From assembly GCA_045530725.1 (NCBI GenBank), contig JAZSCT010000038.1:40545-104544 (forward strand): a DNA stretch of 64,000 nucleotides, read 5' to 3'. The position numbers and the translations under genes are program-made. Below, piece by piece: positions 43,421 to 52,480 of the stretch. How positions within the stretch are numbered: position 1 is the first letter of the stretch; each line of letters opens with the position of its first letter. Source of the DNA: SIG435 sp045530725 (GTDB lineage: Bacteria > Bacillota > Clostridia > UMGS1810). The notes beneath the pieces were generated by a model. That model was given only the letters and a program-made list of their open reading frames with translations. It had not been told where the DNA came from and searched no databases.

Positions 43421-44773
43421 TTAAGAGAGTCTTTCTTCCATAACTTTGGCAAGTTCTTTTGCCTTCTGTTCAATAACCGCCTGATCTTCCCCTTCTATCA
43501 TTATTCTGATAAGAGGTTCTGTACCTGAAGGTCTTATGAGGACTCTTCCGTTTGAATCAAATTCTTTTTCTATATCTTCTATTGCTTTCTTTATCACTTC
43601 GTCATCCATATAAGTCAGTTTGTACTCATTTTTTACCTTGATATTCACAAGTGTCTGAGGCAGAATCTTAACAGTTTCTGCAAGAAAAGAAAGTTTCTTT
43701 CCTGATTTCTTTACAATCTGTGCCACCTGAAGGCTGGATACAAGTCCGTCTCCTGTGGAATTAATTTCTGTAAGGATGATATGACCTGACTGTTCTCCGC
43801 CGATGATATGGCCGTTTTTGAGCATATTTTCAAGCACATATCTGTCGCCGACTTTTGTCATTTCGTAGTTTATACCGTGAGCATCAAGTGCTTTGAAAAA
43901 TCCCAAGTTACTCATAACGGTTGCAACTACGGTATTGTTTTTGAGTTTGCCTGCTTCCTTAAATGCAATGGCACATATAGCCATCATCTTGTCACCATCT
44001 ACAAGTTCGCCATTTTCGTCAACAGCCAACACTCTGTCAGCATCCCCGTCATAAGCAAATCCAAAGTCGCACTTCTGCTCAACAACAAATTTCTGCAGTC
44101 CTTCTATGTGAGTAGATCCACAGTCTTTGTTGATATTTACTCCGTTTGGTACATTGTTTATCATAACAACTTCTGCACCAAGTTCTTTGAATGCAAGTTT
44201 GGATGATTCATAACTTGCCCCGTTTGCACAGTCAAGGGCAACCTTCATTCCTTCAAAAGTACATCCCACAGTTTTTTTCGCAAAATTCACATAATCCCTT
44301 AATCCTGTCTGACAGGTGATGATTCTGCCAAGTCCTTCTCCTTCGGGAAGTGGTGGAAGTTCTTTTCCGTCCAGAATATATTCTTCGATTTCGTTCTCTA
44401 TTTCATCACTTAATTTGTATCCTTCGTTTGAGAAAAACTTGATTCCGTTAAACTCAAACGAATTGTGTGATGCAGAAATCACAACACCTGCATCCATACC
44501 GTACTCTCTTGTAAGATATGCAATTGCCGGAGTAGGGATATATCCTGCAATATAAGCATATGCACCTACAGACAAAAATCCTGCAACCAATGCATTCTCA
44601 AGCATATCTCCCGATACTCTTGTATCTTTTCCCACGATAATTTTGGGATGTTTGTTGTTTGTTGATTTTGTAAGGACTATTGCTCCTGCCTGTCCGAGTT
44701 TGAAAGCAAGTTCTGCTGTAAGTTCCTTGTTTGCAATTCCTCTTACACCATCTGTACCAAATAATCTACCCAT
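43421..44773 (-). CDS. glmM: Phosphoglucosamine mutase
   Basis: 450 residues, the standard size. The start MGRLFGTDGVRGIAN, the phosphoserine loop VISASHNSFEFNGIKFF (about 98-114), the metal loop AYDGDADRVLAVD and the C-terminal IRPSGTEPLIRIMIEG are all present. It converts glucosamine-6-phosphate to glucosamine-1-phosphate for peptidoglycan synthesis. It is the third gene of the conserved cdaA-cdaR-glmM operon; in other Firmicutes GlmM binds and inhibits CdaA. Confidence 0.97.
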   Translation of the reverse strand: MGRLFGTDGVRGIANKELTAELAFKLGQAGAIVLTKSTNNKHPKIIVGKDTRVSGDMLENALVAGFLSVGAYAYIAGYIPTPAIAYLTREYGMDAGVVISASHNSFEFNGIKFFSNEGYKLSDEIENEIEEYILDGKELPPLPEGEGLGRIITCQTGLRDYVNFAKKTVGCTFEGMKVALDCANGASYESSKLAFKELGAEVVMINNVPNGVNINKDCGSTHIEGLQKFVVEQKCDFGFAYDGDADRVLAVDENGELVDGDKMMAICAIAFKEAGKLKNNTVVATVMSNLGFFKALDAHGINYEMTKVGDRYVLENMLKNGHIIGGEQSGHIILTEINSTGDGLVSSLQVAQIVKKSGKKLSFLAETVKILPQTLVNIKVKNEYKLTYMDDEVIKKAIEDIEKEFDSNGRVLIRPSGTEPLIRIMIEGEDQAVIEQKAKELAKVMEERLS

Positions 44774-44828
44774 ATAAATTCCGCCTTTCCGAAAATCAGA
44801 ATGGATTTTTATTCAAAACCAATTCTGG

Positions 44829-45800
44829 CTATTTCTTCAGATTAAATCTGATTTTGACTCTTTTCATATCATAATCTGTCTCTATGCCGTCAGGTATAAT
44901 CACTCTCAGTTCAAGTTCCTTTCCGTCTGATAAGTTAGATATGTTTACCGGTTCGGTATAGATCTTATCAATGTTCTTAACCACATTTGCAGGTCCCCAG
45001 ATAGTGAGTTTTTTGTCTGAAAGTACATTCCATTTCACATTGGAAATGCTGTCTTCCAGATTTCCTCTGATATCAGGGACGATTTCTATTTCTTTTTTGT
45101 TGGTCACAGCATAGTGAACATTTACTTCGCTTATATCGATTCCCACATTGGGAAGGTCTGAATTTTTGTCACCAAATGTAAGTTTTCTTCCTGCAACATC
45201 TACAAGGGTTATCTGTGCATTTGTTATTATGTCAGCATCTTTGCCCGAAAGGTCAACAATCGCCTCTGCTCTGGAAATTTTGTTCACATAACTCTTGGGA
45301 CCTGTGATTTTCACCTTATCGGGAGTTATTTCTGCCTCGCCGTTGATATAAAATCCATCGCTTAAATTACCCTCTGTCCTGACGCTTATTTCCTTTTCTT
45401 CCACAACCACGTCGTCAACTACGATCTCACATCTCTGGGGATCCTTTTGCAGAACAGATACACCGTCTTCGCCAAAGGTCACAGATATCTGCAAAGAATA
45501 GTTGCCTGACTTTGTGACGCTGATCATATCCACGTTTGCCACGATCTCATCTTTTCTGATAGAAGCGATATCACTTCTGTCGCCTTTTATCTCCACAGAA
45601 ACCGAGTCACAGTTGGACTCTATGATTCTTAGTTTCCCGCTTTCGAAATCTGACGAAAGGTTGTTATATACGATAGGTACATCGTTGATTCTCTTCACAT
45701 AAGCAGGGCTCACCACATATGATACATATATCCATATAGCGATTGATACAAGCAGTGAAATCAATAGCAAAAACCAGTTCTTTCTTACTATTTCGTTCAT
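44829..45800 (-). CDS. cdaR: CdaR, YbbR-domain regulator of the diadenylate cyclase
   Basis: 323 residues. One N-terminal membrane helix (about 8-28) is followed by repeated YbbR domains on the outer face, starting near SPAYVKRINDVPI and with about three to four repeats. It interacts with CdaA and modulates c-di-AMP synthesis. The ATG at 45800 overlaps the cdaA stop (ATGA) and has GGTGAAAAAAAG upstream; the longer frame lies inside cdaA. Confidence 0.93.
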   Translation of the reverse strand: MNEIVRKNWFLLLISLLVSIAIWIYVSYVVSPAYVKRINDVPIVYNNLSSDFESGKLRIIESNCDSVSVEIKGDRSDIASIRKDEIVANVDMISVTKSGNYSLQISVTFGEDGVSVLQKDPQRCEIVVDDVVVEEKEISVRTEGNLSDGFYINGEAEITPDKVKITGPKSYVNKISRAEAIVDLSGKDADIITNAQITLVDVAGRKLTFGDKNSDLPNVGIDISEVNVHYAVTNKKEIEIVPDIRGNLEDSISNVKWNVLSDKKLTIWGPANVVKNIDKIYTEPVNISNLSDGKELELRVIIPDGIETDYDMKRVKIRFNLKK

Positions 45801-46636
45801 CTTTTTTTCACCAGCCAATCCAGGAGTTTGTCCTTGGTTGATTTGTCAACCTCGTTTTTGTCAACCTCGTTTTCCAGAAGAATATCCTTAAGTTCTTCGG
45901 GAGTATAATCGGAAACAAGGGTTCCCTCTTTTGCCACAGAAATCTTACCTGTTTCTTCCGAAACCACTACTGCAATACAGTCGGATATCTCGGATATACC
46001 TATAGCTGCTCTGTGTCTGGTGCCGTATTTGGATGATATCTCTGTAGTAGTGGAAAGAGGCAATACGCATGCCGCCGACCTTATCTTGCCTTCGCTTATT
46101 ATCACCGCACCATCGTGGAGGGGAGAATTGGGCACAAAGATGTTTTCAAGAAGTTCTCTTGTGATTTCTGCATTCATCTCTATGCCTGAATCTATTGCAG
46201 CAGAAAGTTTGACCTCTTTTTCTATTACAATAAGAGCGCCTGTCTTGGCAAGAGAAAGGTTCTTACTTGCTTCGCTTACCGCATCTGAATAAGGGGTATA
46301 ATCAGAATCCGAGTCGTGAATGATTCTTGATATAGAACTGTTTCCCATCTTCTCAAGTGCACGTCTCAGTTCAGGCTGAAACACGATTATGATAGCGATA
46401 AGTCCTACTTCAAGAGTCCTTGCAAGGATGAAGTTTACGGAATTTAATTTAAGCCATCCCGAGATATACATTATCACAACCAGGAATACGAGACCTTTGA
46501 TAAGGTTTACTGCTCTGGTTTCTCTCACAAACTTAATTACGCTGAACACAAGGAGTGTGACTATAAGGATATCAAGAATATCCGCAAGTCCTATTGTCTG
46601 TAAATTTCTGAGAAAAACTGCAAAAAAATCTACCAC
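45797..46636 (-). CDS. cdaA: CdaA, membrane diadenylate cyclase
   Basis: 279 residues. Three N-terminal membrane helices (about 15-80) precede a DAC domain with the catalytic motifs LHDGAVII and GTRHRAAIG. It makes c-di-AMP from two ATP, a signal in potassium and cell-wall homeostasis. The C-terminal tail holds a perfect 15-bp duplication that encodes NEVDK twice (45845-45874). The start is GTG at 46636 with AGGAGG upstream. Promoter at 46699-46727. Confidence 0.97.
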   Translation of the reverse strand: MVDFFAVFLRNLQTIGLADILDILIVTLLVFSVIKFVRETRAVNLIKGLVFLVVIMYISGWLKLNSVNFILARTLEVGLIAIIIVFQPELRRALEKMGNSSISRIIHDSDSDYTPYSDAVSEASKNLSLAKTGALIVIEKEVKLSAAIDSGIEMNAEITRELLENIFVPNSPLHDGAVIISEGKIRSAACVLPLSTTTEISSKYGTRHRAAIGISEISDCIAVVVSEETGKISVAKEGTLVSDYTPEELKDILLENEVDKNEVDKSTKDKLLDWLVKKR

Positions 46637-46698
46637 TTGTTTTTCCTCCTGTATATATTATCGATAAGTTTACTTTTTGAAAGTTTCTGCTTTTATCA

Positions 46699-46727
46699 AT
46701 TATACTACACATTATTTCTATTTGCAA
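46699..46727 (-). promoter_or_regulatory. Promoter of the cdaA operon
   Basis: Minus strand TTGCAA (46727-46722), 17 bases and TATAAT (46704-46699). Confidence 0.8.
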
Positions 46728-46752
46728 ACATTTTTTAAGTGACGGACCACCG

Positions 46753-47889
46753 TCACTTAAGAATATCCGACAAAGCCTTTGAAACATAGTCGATTTCCGA
46801 CAGAGTATTGAAACATCCCAGACTTATTCTTACAGTACCTGTATCATATGTGCCAAGTATTCTGTGACAGAGAGGCGCACAATGATATCCTGCCCTTACC
46901 GCAACAGAATACTCTCTGTCAAGTATCGATGCTATTTCTTCAGGGGGCATCTTATCTGATGTAAAAGATATGACTCCCAGACGAGATATGGTGGACATAT
47001 ATCCTGATATACTCAGATTTCTTATGACAGACAGATTCGAAAGAAGCCTGCCCGTAAGTTCTCTCTCGTATGCTGATATATTATTTATCCCCTGTGTTTT
47101 TATAAATTTTATTCCTTCCTTAAGTCCCATTATGCCCCATCCGTTAAGGGTGCCTGATTCAAGATGGTCAGGGTATTCTTCAGGCTGTGTCAGAAAAAGT
47201 GAATAACTTCCCGTTCCTCCGAATCTCAAAGGGCACACATCGATTCCCTTCCTTATATACAATCCTCCCGTACCCTGCGGTCCCATAAGCGCCTTGTGTC
47301 CCGAAAAGGCAAGTATATCCACAAAGTCTCTCTCCACGTCTATAGGGACGACTCCTGCACTCTGAGATGCATCTACCATAAAGGTAACATTTCTCTTCTT
47401 AAGATTCTCGCCAATTTCCCTTATATCATTTACAGTTCCGCATACATTGGAGGCGTGAATAACTATGCAAAGTGCAGTTTCAGGACGTATGCACTTCTCT
47501 ATATCCTCCCACCGCACCCTGCCATATACATCTGCATTGCATACTGTATAATCTATGCCCTTATCCTTCATATGATGCAGGGGTCTATATACAGAATTAT
47601 GCTCCATTGGTGTGGTGATTACGTGATCCCCTTCTGACAAAACTCCGAGAATCGCAGTAGAAATGGCATCTGTTGCATTGAATGTAAATACAAGACGCTC
47701 AGGATTTAAAATACCGAAAAAAGAACTTATCTCTTCTCTCGCCTCATATACCTTCTCCTGAAGATATCTTGCCATTTTGTGTGAGGCTCTCCCGGGATTT
47801 GCTCCGTAATTCATCATACAGTCATTTACCGCTTTATATACCTCCAGGGGCTTTTTTAATGTGGTGGCGGAATTGTCAAGATATACCAT
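46753..47889 (-). CDS. Cysteine desulfurase family protein (class V aminotransferase)
   Basis: 378 residues. YLDNSATTLKKP at the start, the PLP lysine in FSGHKALMGPQG (about residue 193) and a candidate persulfide cysteine in RAGYHCAPLCHR (about 335-340) fit a SufS/CsdB-like desulfurase. It would release sulfur or selenium from cysteine or selenocysteine. It overlaps the DUF3343 gene by 14 bases, a recurrent pairing in Clostridia thought to link it to selenium or sulfur transfer. A short hairpin at the stop (AAGTGACGG/CCGTCACTT) lacks a U tract. Confidence 0.88.
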   Translation of the reverse strand: MVYLDNSATTLKKPLEVYKAVNDCMMNYGANPGRASHKMARYLQEKVYEAREEISSFFGILNPERLVFTFNATDAISTAILGVLSEGDHVITTPMEHNSVYRPLHHMKDKGIDYTVCNADVYGRVRWEDIEKCIRPETALCIVIHASNVCGTVNDIREIGENLKKRNVTFMVDASQSAGVVPIDVERDFVDILAFSGHKALMGPQGTGGLYIRKGIDVCPLRFGGTGSYSLFLTQPEEYPDHLESGTLNGWGIMGLKEGIKFIKTQGINNISAYERELTGRLLSNLSVIRNLSISGYMSTISRLGVISFTSDKMPPEEIASILDREYSVAVRAGYHCAPLCHRILGTYDTGTVRISLGCFNTLSEIDYVSKALSDILK

Positions 47890-48130
47890 CTTTCATTCCC
47901 CCTTTTATTACAGACTCTTCATATACACCGATTAAATTCACATCAAGATCCTTTATAATCTCATATACCCTGTCCCTGTATGCATCGGCTACAAACAGAC
48001 CGTAACTGCATCCCGGGACAACTTGTGACGAGGAAACTTTGTTTATATCAAAAGAAACACCTGTTTTATTCTTTATAATAAATCTCACCCTGTTTGCTGT
48101 GGTGAGAGACGCAAAAACAAAAACATACAT
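47876..48130 (-). CDS. DUF3343 protein, putative Se/S carrier
   Basis: 84 residues, a single DUF3343 domain. FASLTTANRVRFIIKNKTGV at the start and the conserved cysteine segment VPGCSYGLFVAD (cysteine about residue 41) are typical. Family members are proposed sulfur or selenium carriers because of their neighbourhood and the invariant cysteine; direct evidence is limited. The stop lies within the start region of the cysteine desulfurase, so the two are coupled. Confidence 0.85.
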   Translation of the reverse strand: MYVFVFASLTTANRVRFIIKNKTGVSFDINKVSSSQVVPGCSYGLFVADAYRDRVYEIIKDLDVNLIGVYEESVIKGGMKDGIS

Positions 48131-48242
48131 CCACTTTACTTCCTTTCGTATTTTAGTTAATATTTTTCTACTGATATTTTATGTATTGCGTCAAAATATG
48201 TTACTTTGTGACAAATTACGATGCAAAGATATGGCAAAAGAC

Positions 48243-48271
48243 TTGATTTTGTCATCAAAAATTTATATAAT
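48243..48271 (+). promoter_or_regulatory. Promoter of the MreB-like gene
   Basis: TTGATT (48243-48248), 17 bases and TATAAT (48266-48271). Confidence 0.75.
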
Positions 48272-48301
48272 AATCCTATACAAAAAAGGGGAGGTGGATT
48301 T

Positions 48302-49309
48302 ATGTCACTTATCAGATCCTATGATATCGCAATCGATTTCGGCACAAGCACGACACAGGTGCATATAAAGGGTAAAGGCGTCACTTACAATCAACCCTCA
48401 TGCATCGCCGTAAGCAAAGAAACAGGCAAAGTGGTGGCAATAGGAACAAGGGCAAAAAATATGATAGGAAAGGTGAATGACAAGATAACCATAATTCACC
48501 CTGTGAAAAACGGAACAATAGAAAATATCGAAGCGGCACGCCTTCTTATGAAACATATACTTGATTCCATAGGATTCGGCACAATCAAAGGCTCTGTAGT
48601 GATGTTAAGTATCCACTCCAACCACTCCGAAATAGAAAAAAGATGTCTTCTGGATATGGTGCTGCATGCCGGTGCAAGAAAGGCTTATATCATAAAAAAA
48701 CCCGTTGCCGTAGCAATTGGAAACGGAATAAATGTATCAAACCCTTCTGCATGGATGATAGTGACCATCGGCGCAGGTATGTGCGAAGCCGCCGTGGTAA
48801 CACTTGGAACTACACCTGTATTTTCCACACTAAAAACAGGTACAGACGAACTTGATATGAAGATAATTAAATATATGAAGGAAAAGCACGGTCTTCTCAT
48901 TGGCAAAAATACCGCAGAAAAAGCAAAAATTGAAGTGGGAAATGTGTTCAGTTTGGAAACAGAACTGTCTATGGAACTGTCAGGAAGAAGTCTTCACACC
49001 TGTCTCCCTTCAAAAGAAACAATCACAGGAGAAGAACTGAAAGATCTTTTCAAAGAATCTGTAGATAATATAATAAATATGATAAAAGACCTTATCTCCG
49101 ACACTCCGCCTGAACTTATGCTTGACATCAGACAAAACGGCATAATCCTGGATGGCGGCGGGGCAAATCTCAAAGGTCTTGGGGAACTGATTGTATATGA
49201 AACAGGGCTTAAAGTAACCAAATCACAAGGACCTGAACTATCTACCGTTATGGGAACGGCAAAGGCTCTTAATCAACTAAAGATACTTATAAAGACTGGG
49301 ATTGTGTAA
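48302..49309 (+). CDS. MreB/Mbl-like actin-family protein
   Basis: 335 residues. The actin-fold nucleotide motifs are IAIDFGTSTTQVHI (phosphate 1), TIGAGMCEAAVV (phosphate 2; MreB has DIGGGTT here, so the acidic residue is replaced by threonine) and LDGGGANLKGLG (adenosine). LSIHSNHSEIEKR replaces the MreB VP-GIT-VERR block. It is divergent enough that it may be a diverged paralogue rather than the main MreB, and no mreC/mreD is nearby. It probably forms membrane-linked filaments that guide cell-wall synthesis. GGAGGTGG precedes the ATG. Monocistronic. Confidence 0.8.
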   Translation: MSLIRSYDIAIDFGTSTTQVHIKGKGVTYNQPSCIAVSKETGKVVAIGTRAKNMIGKVNDKITIIHPVKNGTIENIEAARLLMKHILDSIGFGTIKGSVVMLSIHSNHSEIEKRCLLDMVLHAGARKAYIIKKPVAVAIGNGINVSNPSAWMIVTIGAGMCEAAVVTLGTTPVFSTLKTGTDELDMKIIKYMKEKHGLLIGKNTAEKAKIEVGNVFSLETELSMELSGRSLHTCLPSKETITGEELKDLFKESVDNIINMIKDLISDTPPELMLDIRQNGIILDGGGANLKGLGELIVYETGLKVTKSQGPELSTVMGTAKALNQLKILIKTGIV

Positions 49310-49319
49310 ATGAAATATC

Positions 49320-49496
49320 GACAGCGTGATATTCCATCTTCGATGGAGTTATATTTTTGCAAAGCAAAAGTGATATTGCATCTCTTTTTGCAGTGATATT
49401 ATATTTGCCTTTTATCTGTGCGAAGCACAATATCACTCGGCATAAGCCGAATATATCTGCGTAGCAATATAACTTGACGTAAGGCAAATATAACTG
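49320..49496. repeat. Mini-hairpin string element, copy 4 (next to tRNA-Glu terminator)
   Basis: A chain of hairpins CCATC-tt-cGATGG, TTTTGC-aa-GCAAAA, GTGC-gaa-GCAC, TCGGC-ataa-GCCGA and TGC-gta-GCA separated by GTGATATT, AATATCAC and AATATAAC linkers. The end AGGCAAATATAACTG matches copy 1, and GAAAAAAGAC follows, as at other tRNA terminators. No gene is seen. Confidence 0.75.
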
Positions 49497-49597
49497 AAAA
49501 AAGACATCCATCTCTTTTCCCTATTCTCTTTTATCTCTTATCCGGAAACGACATTTGAGTGAAGAGTGAATAGAGAAGAGTTAAAAGTTAATAGTAC

Positions 49598-49641
49598 AAA
49601 AAGAAACGACATTTCACCGTCGCAAAATGTCGTTTCTTTTT
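49598..49641 (-). terminator. Terminator of tRNA-Glu(CTC)
   Basis: AAAAAGAAACGACATTT and AAATGTCGTTTCTTTTT form a 17-bp stem with a ten-base loop at the CCA end. Confidence 0.9.
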
Positions 49642-49715
49642 GGTGACCCGTACGAGAATCGAACTCGTGATTGAGCCTTGAGAGGGCTCCGTCTTAACCG
49701 CTTGACCAACGGGCC
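49641..49715 (-). tRNA. tRNA-Glu (CTC)
   Basis: 75 nt including CCA. The anticodon loop CTCTCAA gives CTC; the acceptor GGCCCGT pairs with ACGGGTC (with one G-U). It complements the tRNA-Glu(TTC) at 16253. Confidence 0.95.
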
Positions 49716-49739
49716 GTATTCACTTTTTATACGGTGGAT

Positions 49740-49768
49740 ATTATATCACAATGATTTATTAATTGCAA
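49740..49768 (-). promoter_or_regulatory. Promoter of tRNA-Glu(CTC)
   Basis: Minus strand TTGCAA (49768-49763), 17 bases and TATAAT (49745-49740). Confidence 0.82.
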
Positions 49769-49774
49769 GAGTTT

Positions 49775-49792
49775 TTGAAATAAATATTTCAA
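49775..49792. promoter_or_regulatory. Palindrome upstream of the ribokinase fragment
   Basis: TTGAAATA-AA-TATTTCAA, an 8-2-8 perfect palindrome, 22 bases before the ATG of the ribokinase remnant. It has the size of a regulator operator. Confidence 0.4.
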
Positions 49793-49813
49793 TATCCCAA
49801 AGGAAATTATACT

Positions 49814-49969
49814 ATGAAAAATATACTTGTAGTAGGCAGTATAAATATGGATATGGTTATGAACACACCATATCTCCCGAAACTCGGCGAAACAATCAAT
49901 GGTCTGGAATTTATGACTGTATGCGGCGGAAAAGGTGCAAATCAGGCTTGTGCCATAGCACGTCTTTAA
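49814..49969 (+). pseudogene. Ribokinase (PfkB family), N-terminal fragment
   Basis: 51 codons, MKNILVVGSINMDMVMN then KLGETINGLEF and VCGGKGANQACAIARL, ending in TAA at 49967. These are the N-terminal PfkB-1 motifs of ribokinase (full length about 300 residues). AAAGGAAATT precedes the ATG. The rest is deleted and the xylanase gene begins 43 bases later, so the remaining signals may now drive the xylanase. Confidence 0.88.
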
Positions 49970-50012
49970 CTTGTAATCAAATTATAGAATTTATTATCAG
50001 GAGGGAAAAATT

Positions 50013-52313
50013 ATGAAAAAAGTAATCAGCTTGGTACTTTCTGTTGTAATGGTATTGTCTATGGTATCAGTTTTCGCTGATGCATCAATCAACGTTACAA
50101 TCGACGGAAAAGTACAAAACTATGATGTGATGCCCGTAATTGAGAACGGAAGAACATTGGTACCTATGAGAGGCATCTTTGAAGCATTGGGTGCAGAGAT
50201 TAACTGGGACGATGCTTCAAAGACAGTTACAGGTACAAAAGGTGAAACAAAAATCATCTTACAGATCGGAAACACAGTTGCCAAGGTAAACGACGAGGAT
50301 ACAACACTTGACGTTGCCGCTACTATCGTAGAAGGCAGAACAATGGTTCCTGCAAGGTTTATCTCAGAAAGTCTCGGATGCAAGGTGGGATGGGATGATG
50401 CAACAAAAACAGTTATCATTTCAACATCAACCGAATCAAAGGGAAATCTTGCTGAACTTAAATCAGATTTTCACAGACCAATCCCTACACAGTTTGAAAA
50501 GTCTTCTTCATATGATGATATTATCCACTTTGAAAGTATCTCTATCGAAGACCAGGAAGCAGCATATGCTGAACTTAAGAAAGACGGTACTCTTGTATGT
50601 TCTACAGAGGATTTCTTCAATGAACTTAAACCTGTCAAAAAGGATGCCGTGCAGTATGGCTCATACAAGGTAATCGATGTAGAAGGTCAGGCATTCCAAA
50701 AAGCACTCCAGATTACATGTGATGAAGTCCCTGAAAAGGATTCAACATTTATCGTATATACAGATGCAACACCTGAAAAGGAAAAGGGTGCAGGTATATC
50801 TGCAAAAGAAAAAATGCTCATGGCATTCAGATTAAGACTTGTAGAAGGCGGAGACGGAAACGGAAACGGAAAAATCAAAATCCAGGTTCAGCATCCCGAA
50901 ACCTACAAAAAAGCAATATTCAAAGAAATCCCTGCAACAAAAGACTGGACTATCATATATCTTCCATTCTACGGAAAAGAAGATGCTACAGACATCGGTA
51001 TCAGACCAGGATATTACAAACAGGTAATAGAAATCGGTGGTATAGAAATCCTCAACTTCGGCGAAGATTATGATGTAACCAAATTCCCTGACAGCACAAA
51101 GGTGGATTTCGAAGACCTTAAGCCTGATGCCAAGTGGAGAAAAGAAGCATTTAAGAGAATTGATGAAATAAGAAAAGGCGACTTCACAGTAATCGCAAAG
51201 GATGAAAACGGAAATGTAATTCCTGATGCTGAAGTCAAACTTGATATGTTTGAACATGAATTCCTCTTCGGCACAGCAGTAGCAGGTACCTTCACAAATA
51301 CCAGTGACGAAAAGTACTCATCACTCAGAGAGAAATTCTCCGAAAACTTCAACTCTGTTGTAAATACTACAAACTTCAAATGGCAGAACCTTATCAAACG
51401 TCCGGGCTATGCTCAGAACGAACTCAAAACTGCTCAGGAACTTGGTGCAAAATACATTAGAGGACATATGCTGTTTTGTGAACAGGGCATAGGCGGAAAT
51501 GAAGCAAACAGATTCCCTGACTATATGTGTGAAGATAATGTTATGGCAGACAAGGAACTCTTCCTTAAACTCTGTGAAGAACATGTAGCGGATGTTGCAG
51601 AAAAATTCAAAGACTTTGACATTGAATATATTGACGTACTTAACGAAATCCTTATGCATGCAATACAGAGTGATCACTTCGGTGACGACATCTGGGTAAA
51701 CTTCTACAACTATGCAAGAAAGTATTTCCCTGATGCAAAACTCTTCTACAACGAAAACGACGGTGTTCTTACAGAAAAGTATATCGAACTTATGGACAGA
51801 TTCGTAGAACTGGGTATTGACTTCGACGGTCTCGGTATCCAGTCACACTATGACGGAGACTTCTACGTTCCATCAGAACAGGTTAAACTCTACGAAACCC
51901 TCCGCAACAGATACGGAAAAGAACTTCAGGTAACAGAATACTCATGTTCTGTAACAGACACCGCACTTCAGGGTAACTACACAAGAGATACAATGATTGC
52001 TGCTTTTGCAGAACCAAGTATGACATCATTCGTTATGTGGGGATTCGCTGACGGACTTGCTACTGCTCCACATTCTATCCTCTACGATGACAAGTGGCAG
52101 TTAAAACCTGCAGGTAAAGTATATCAGGATCTTGTATATAACAAATGGTGGACAAGAGACGCCAAGGCAACAACAAATGCCGAAGGTAAAGCAACAATCA
52201 ACGGTTTCTACGGTGACTACGATGTAGAAGTAACTGCAAACGGAAAGACCGTTAAGACAATGGTGGCATTCCATAAGGGATATGACAATGTACTTGAAGT
52301 TACAGTTAAATAA
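50013..52313 (+). CDS. Secreted GH10 endo-xylanase with stalk domain (second copy)
   Basis: 766 residues with the same architecture as the protein at 30100-32388: signal peptide (1-23), copper-amine-oxidase-like stalk domain (about 27-140; GRTLVPMRGIFEALGA, EGRTMVPARFISESLG), carbohydrate-binding-like region (about 170-355), GH10 barrel (about 375-700) and C-terminal Ig-like module. Acid/base Glu545 in DVLNEI and nucleophile Glu642 in QVTEYSC. AGGAGGG precedes the ATG. Codon use is clean and the gene intact. The transcript probably starts upstream of the ribokinase fragment; no separate promoter is evident in the 43-base gap. Confidence 0.93.
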   Translation: MKKVISLVLSVVMVLSMVSVFADASINVTIDGKVQNYDVMPVIENGRTLVPMRGIFEALGAEINWDDASKTVTGTKGETKIILQIGNTVAKVNDEDTTLDVAATIVEGRTMVPARFISESLGCKVGWDDATKTVIISTSTESKGNLAELKSDFHRPIPTQFEKSSSYDDIIHFESISIEDQEAAYAELKKDGTLVCSTEDFFNELKPVKKDAVQYGSYKVIDVEGQAFQKALQITCDEVPEKDSTFIVYTDATPEKEKGAGISAKEKMLMAFRLRLVEGGDGNGNGKIKIQVQHPETYKKAIFKEIPATKDWTIIYLPFYGKEDATDIGIRPGYYKQVIEIGGIEILNFGEDYDVTKFPDSTKVDFEDLKPDAKWRKEAFKRIDEIRKGDFTVIAKDENGNVIPDAEVKLDMFEHEFLFGTAVAGTFTNTSDEKYSSLREKFSENFNSVVNTTNFKWQNLIKRPGYAQNELKTAQELGAKYIRGHMLFCEQGIGGNEANRFPDYMCEDNVMADKELFLKLCEEHVADVAEKFKDFDIEYIDVLNEILMHAIQSDHFGDDIWVNFYNYARKYFPDAKLFYNENDGVLTEKYIELMDRFVELGIDFDGLGIQSHYDGDFYVPSEQVKLYETLRNRYGKELQVTEYSCSVTDTALQGNYTRDTMIAAFAEPSMTSFVMWGFADGLATAPHSILYDDKWQLKPAGKVYQDLVYNKWWTRDAKATTNAEGKATINGFYGDYDVEVTANGKTVKTMVAFHKGYDNVLEVTVK

Positions 52314-52372
52314 AATGTAAAAATACTTATCTCTGCAAAAATGTAAGAGGTTGAATAAAATTTTCTAATACA

Positions 52373-52402
52373 GAACACCGAATTAATTGCAATTCGGTGT
52401 TC
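52373..52402 (+). terminator. Terminator of the second xylanase gene
   Basis: A 12-bp stem, GAACACCGAATT / AATTCGGTGTTC, followed by TTTTATG. Confidence 0.85.
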
Positions 52403-52480
52403 TTTTATGTGCTATACACCGAGAGGTCGAACTCGCGAAATAAGAAAAATTTCTCAGATTAAATAAACAGAATCCAAAGT

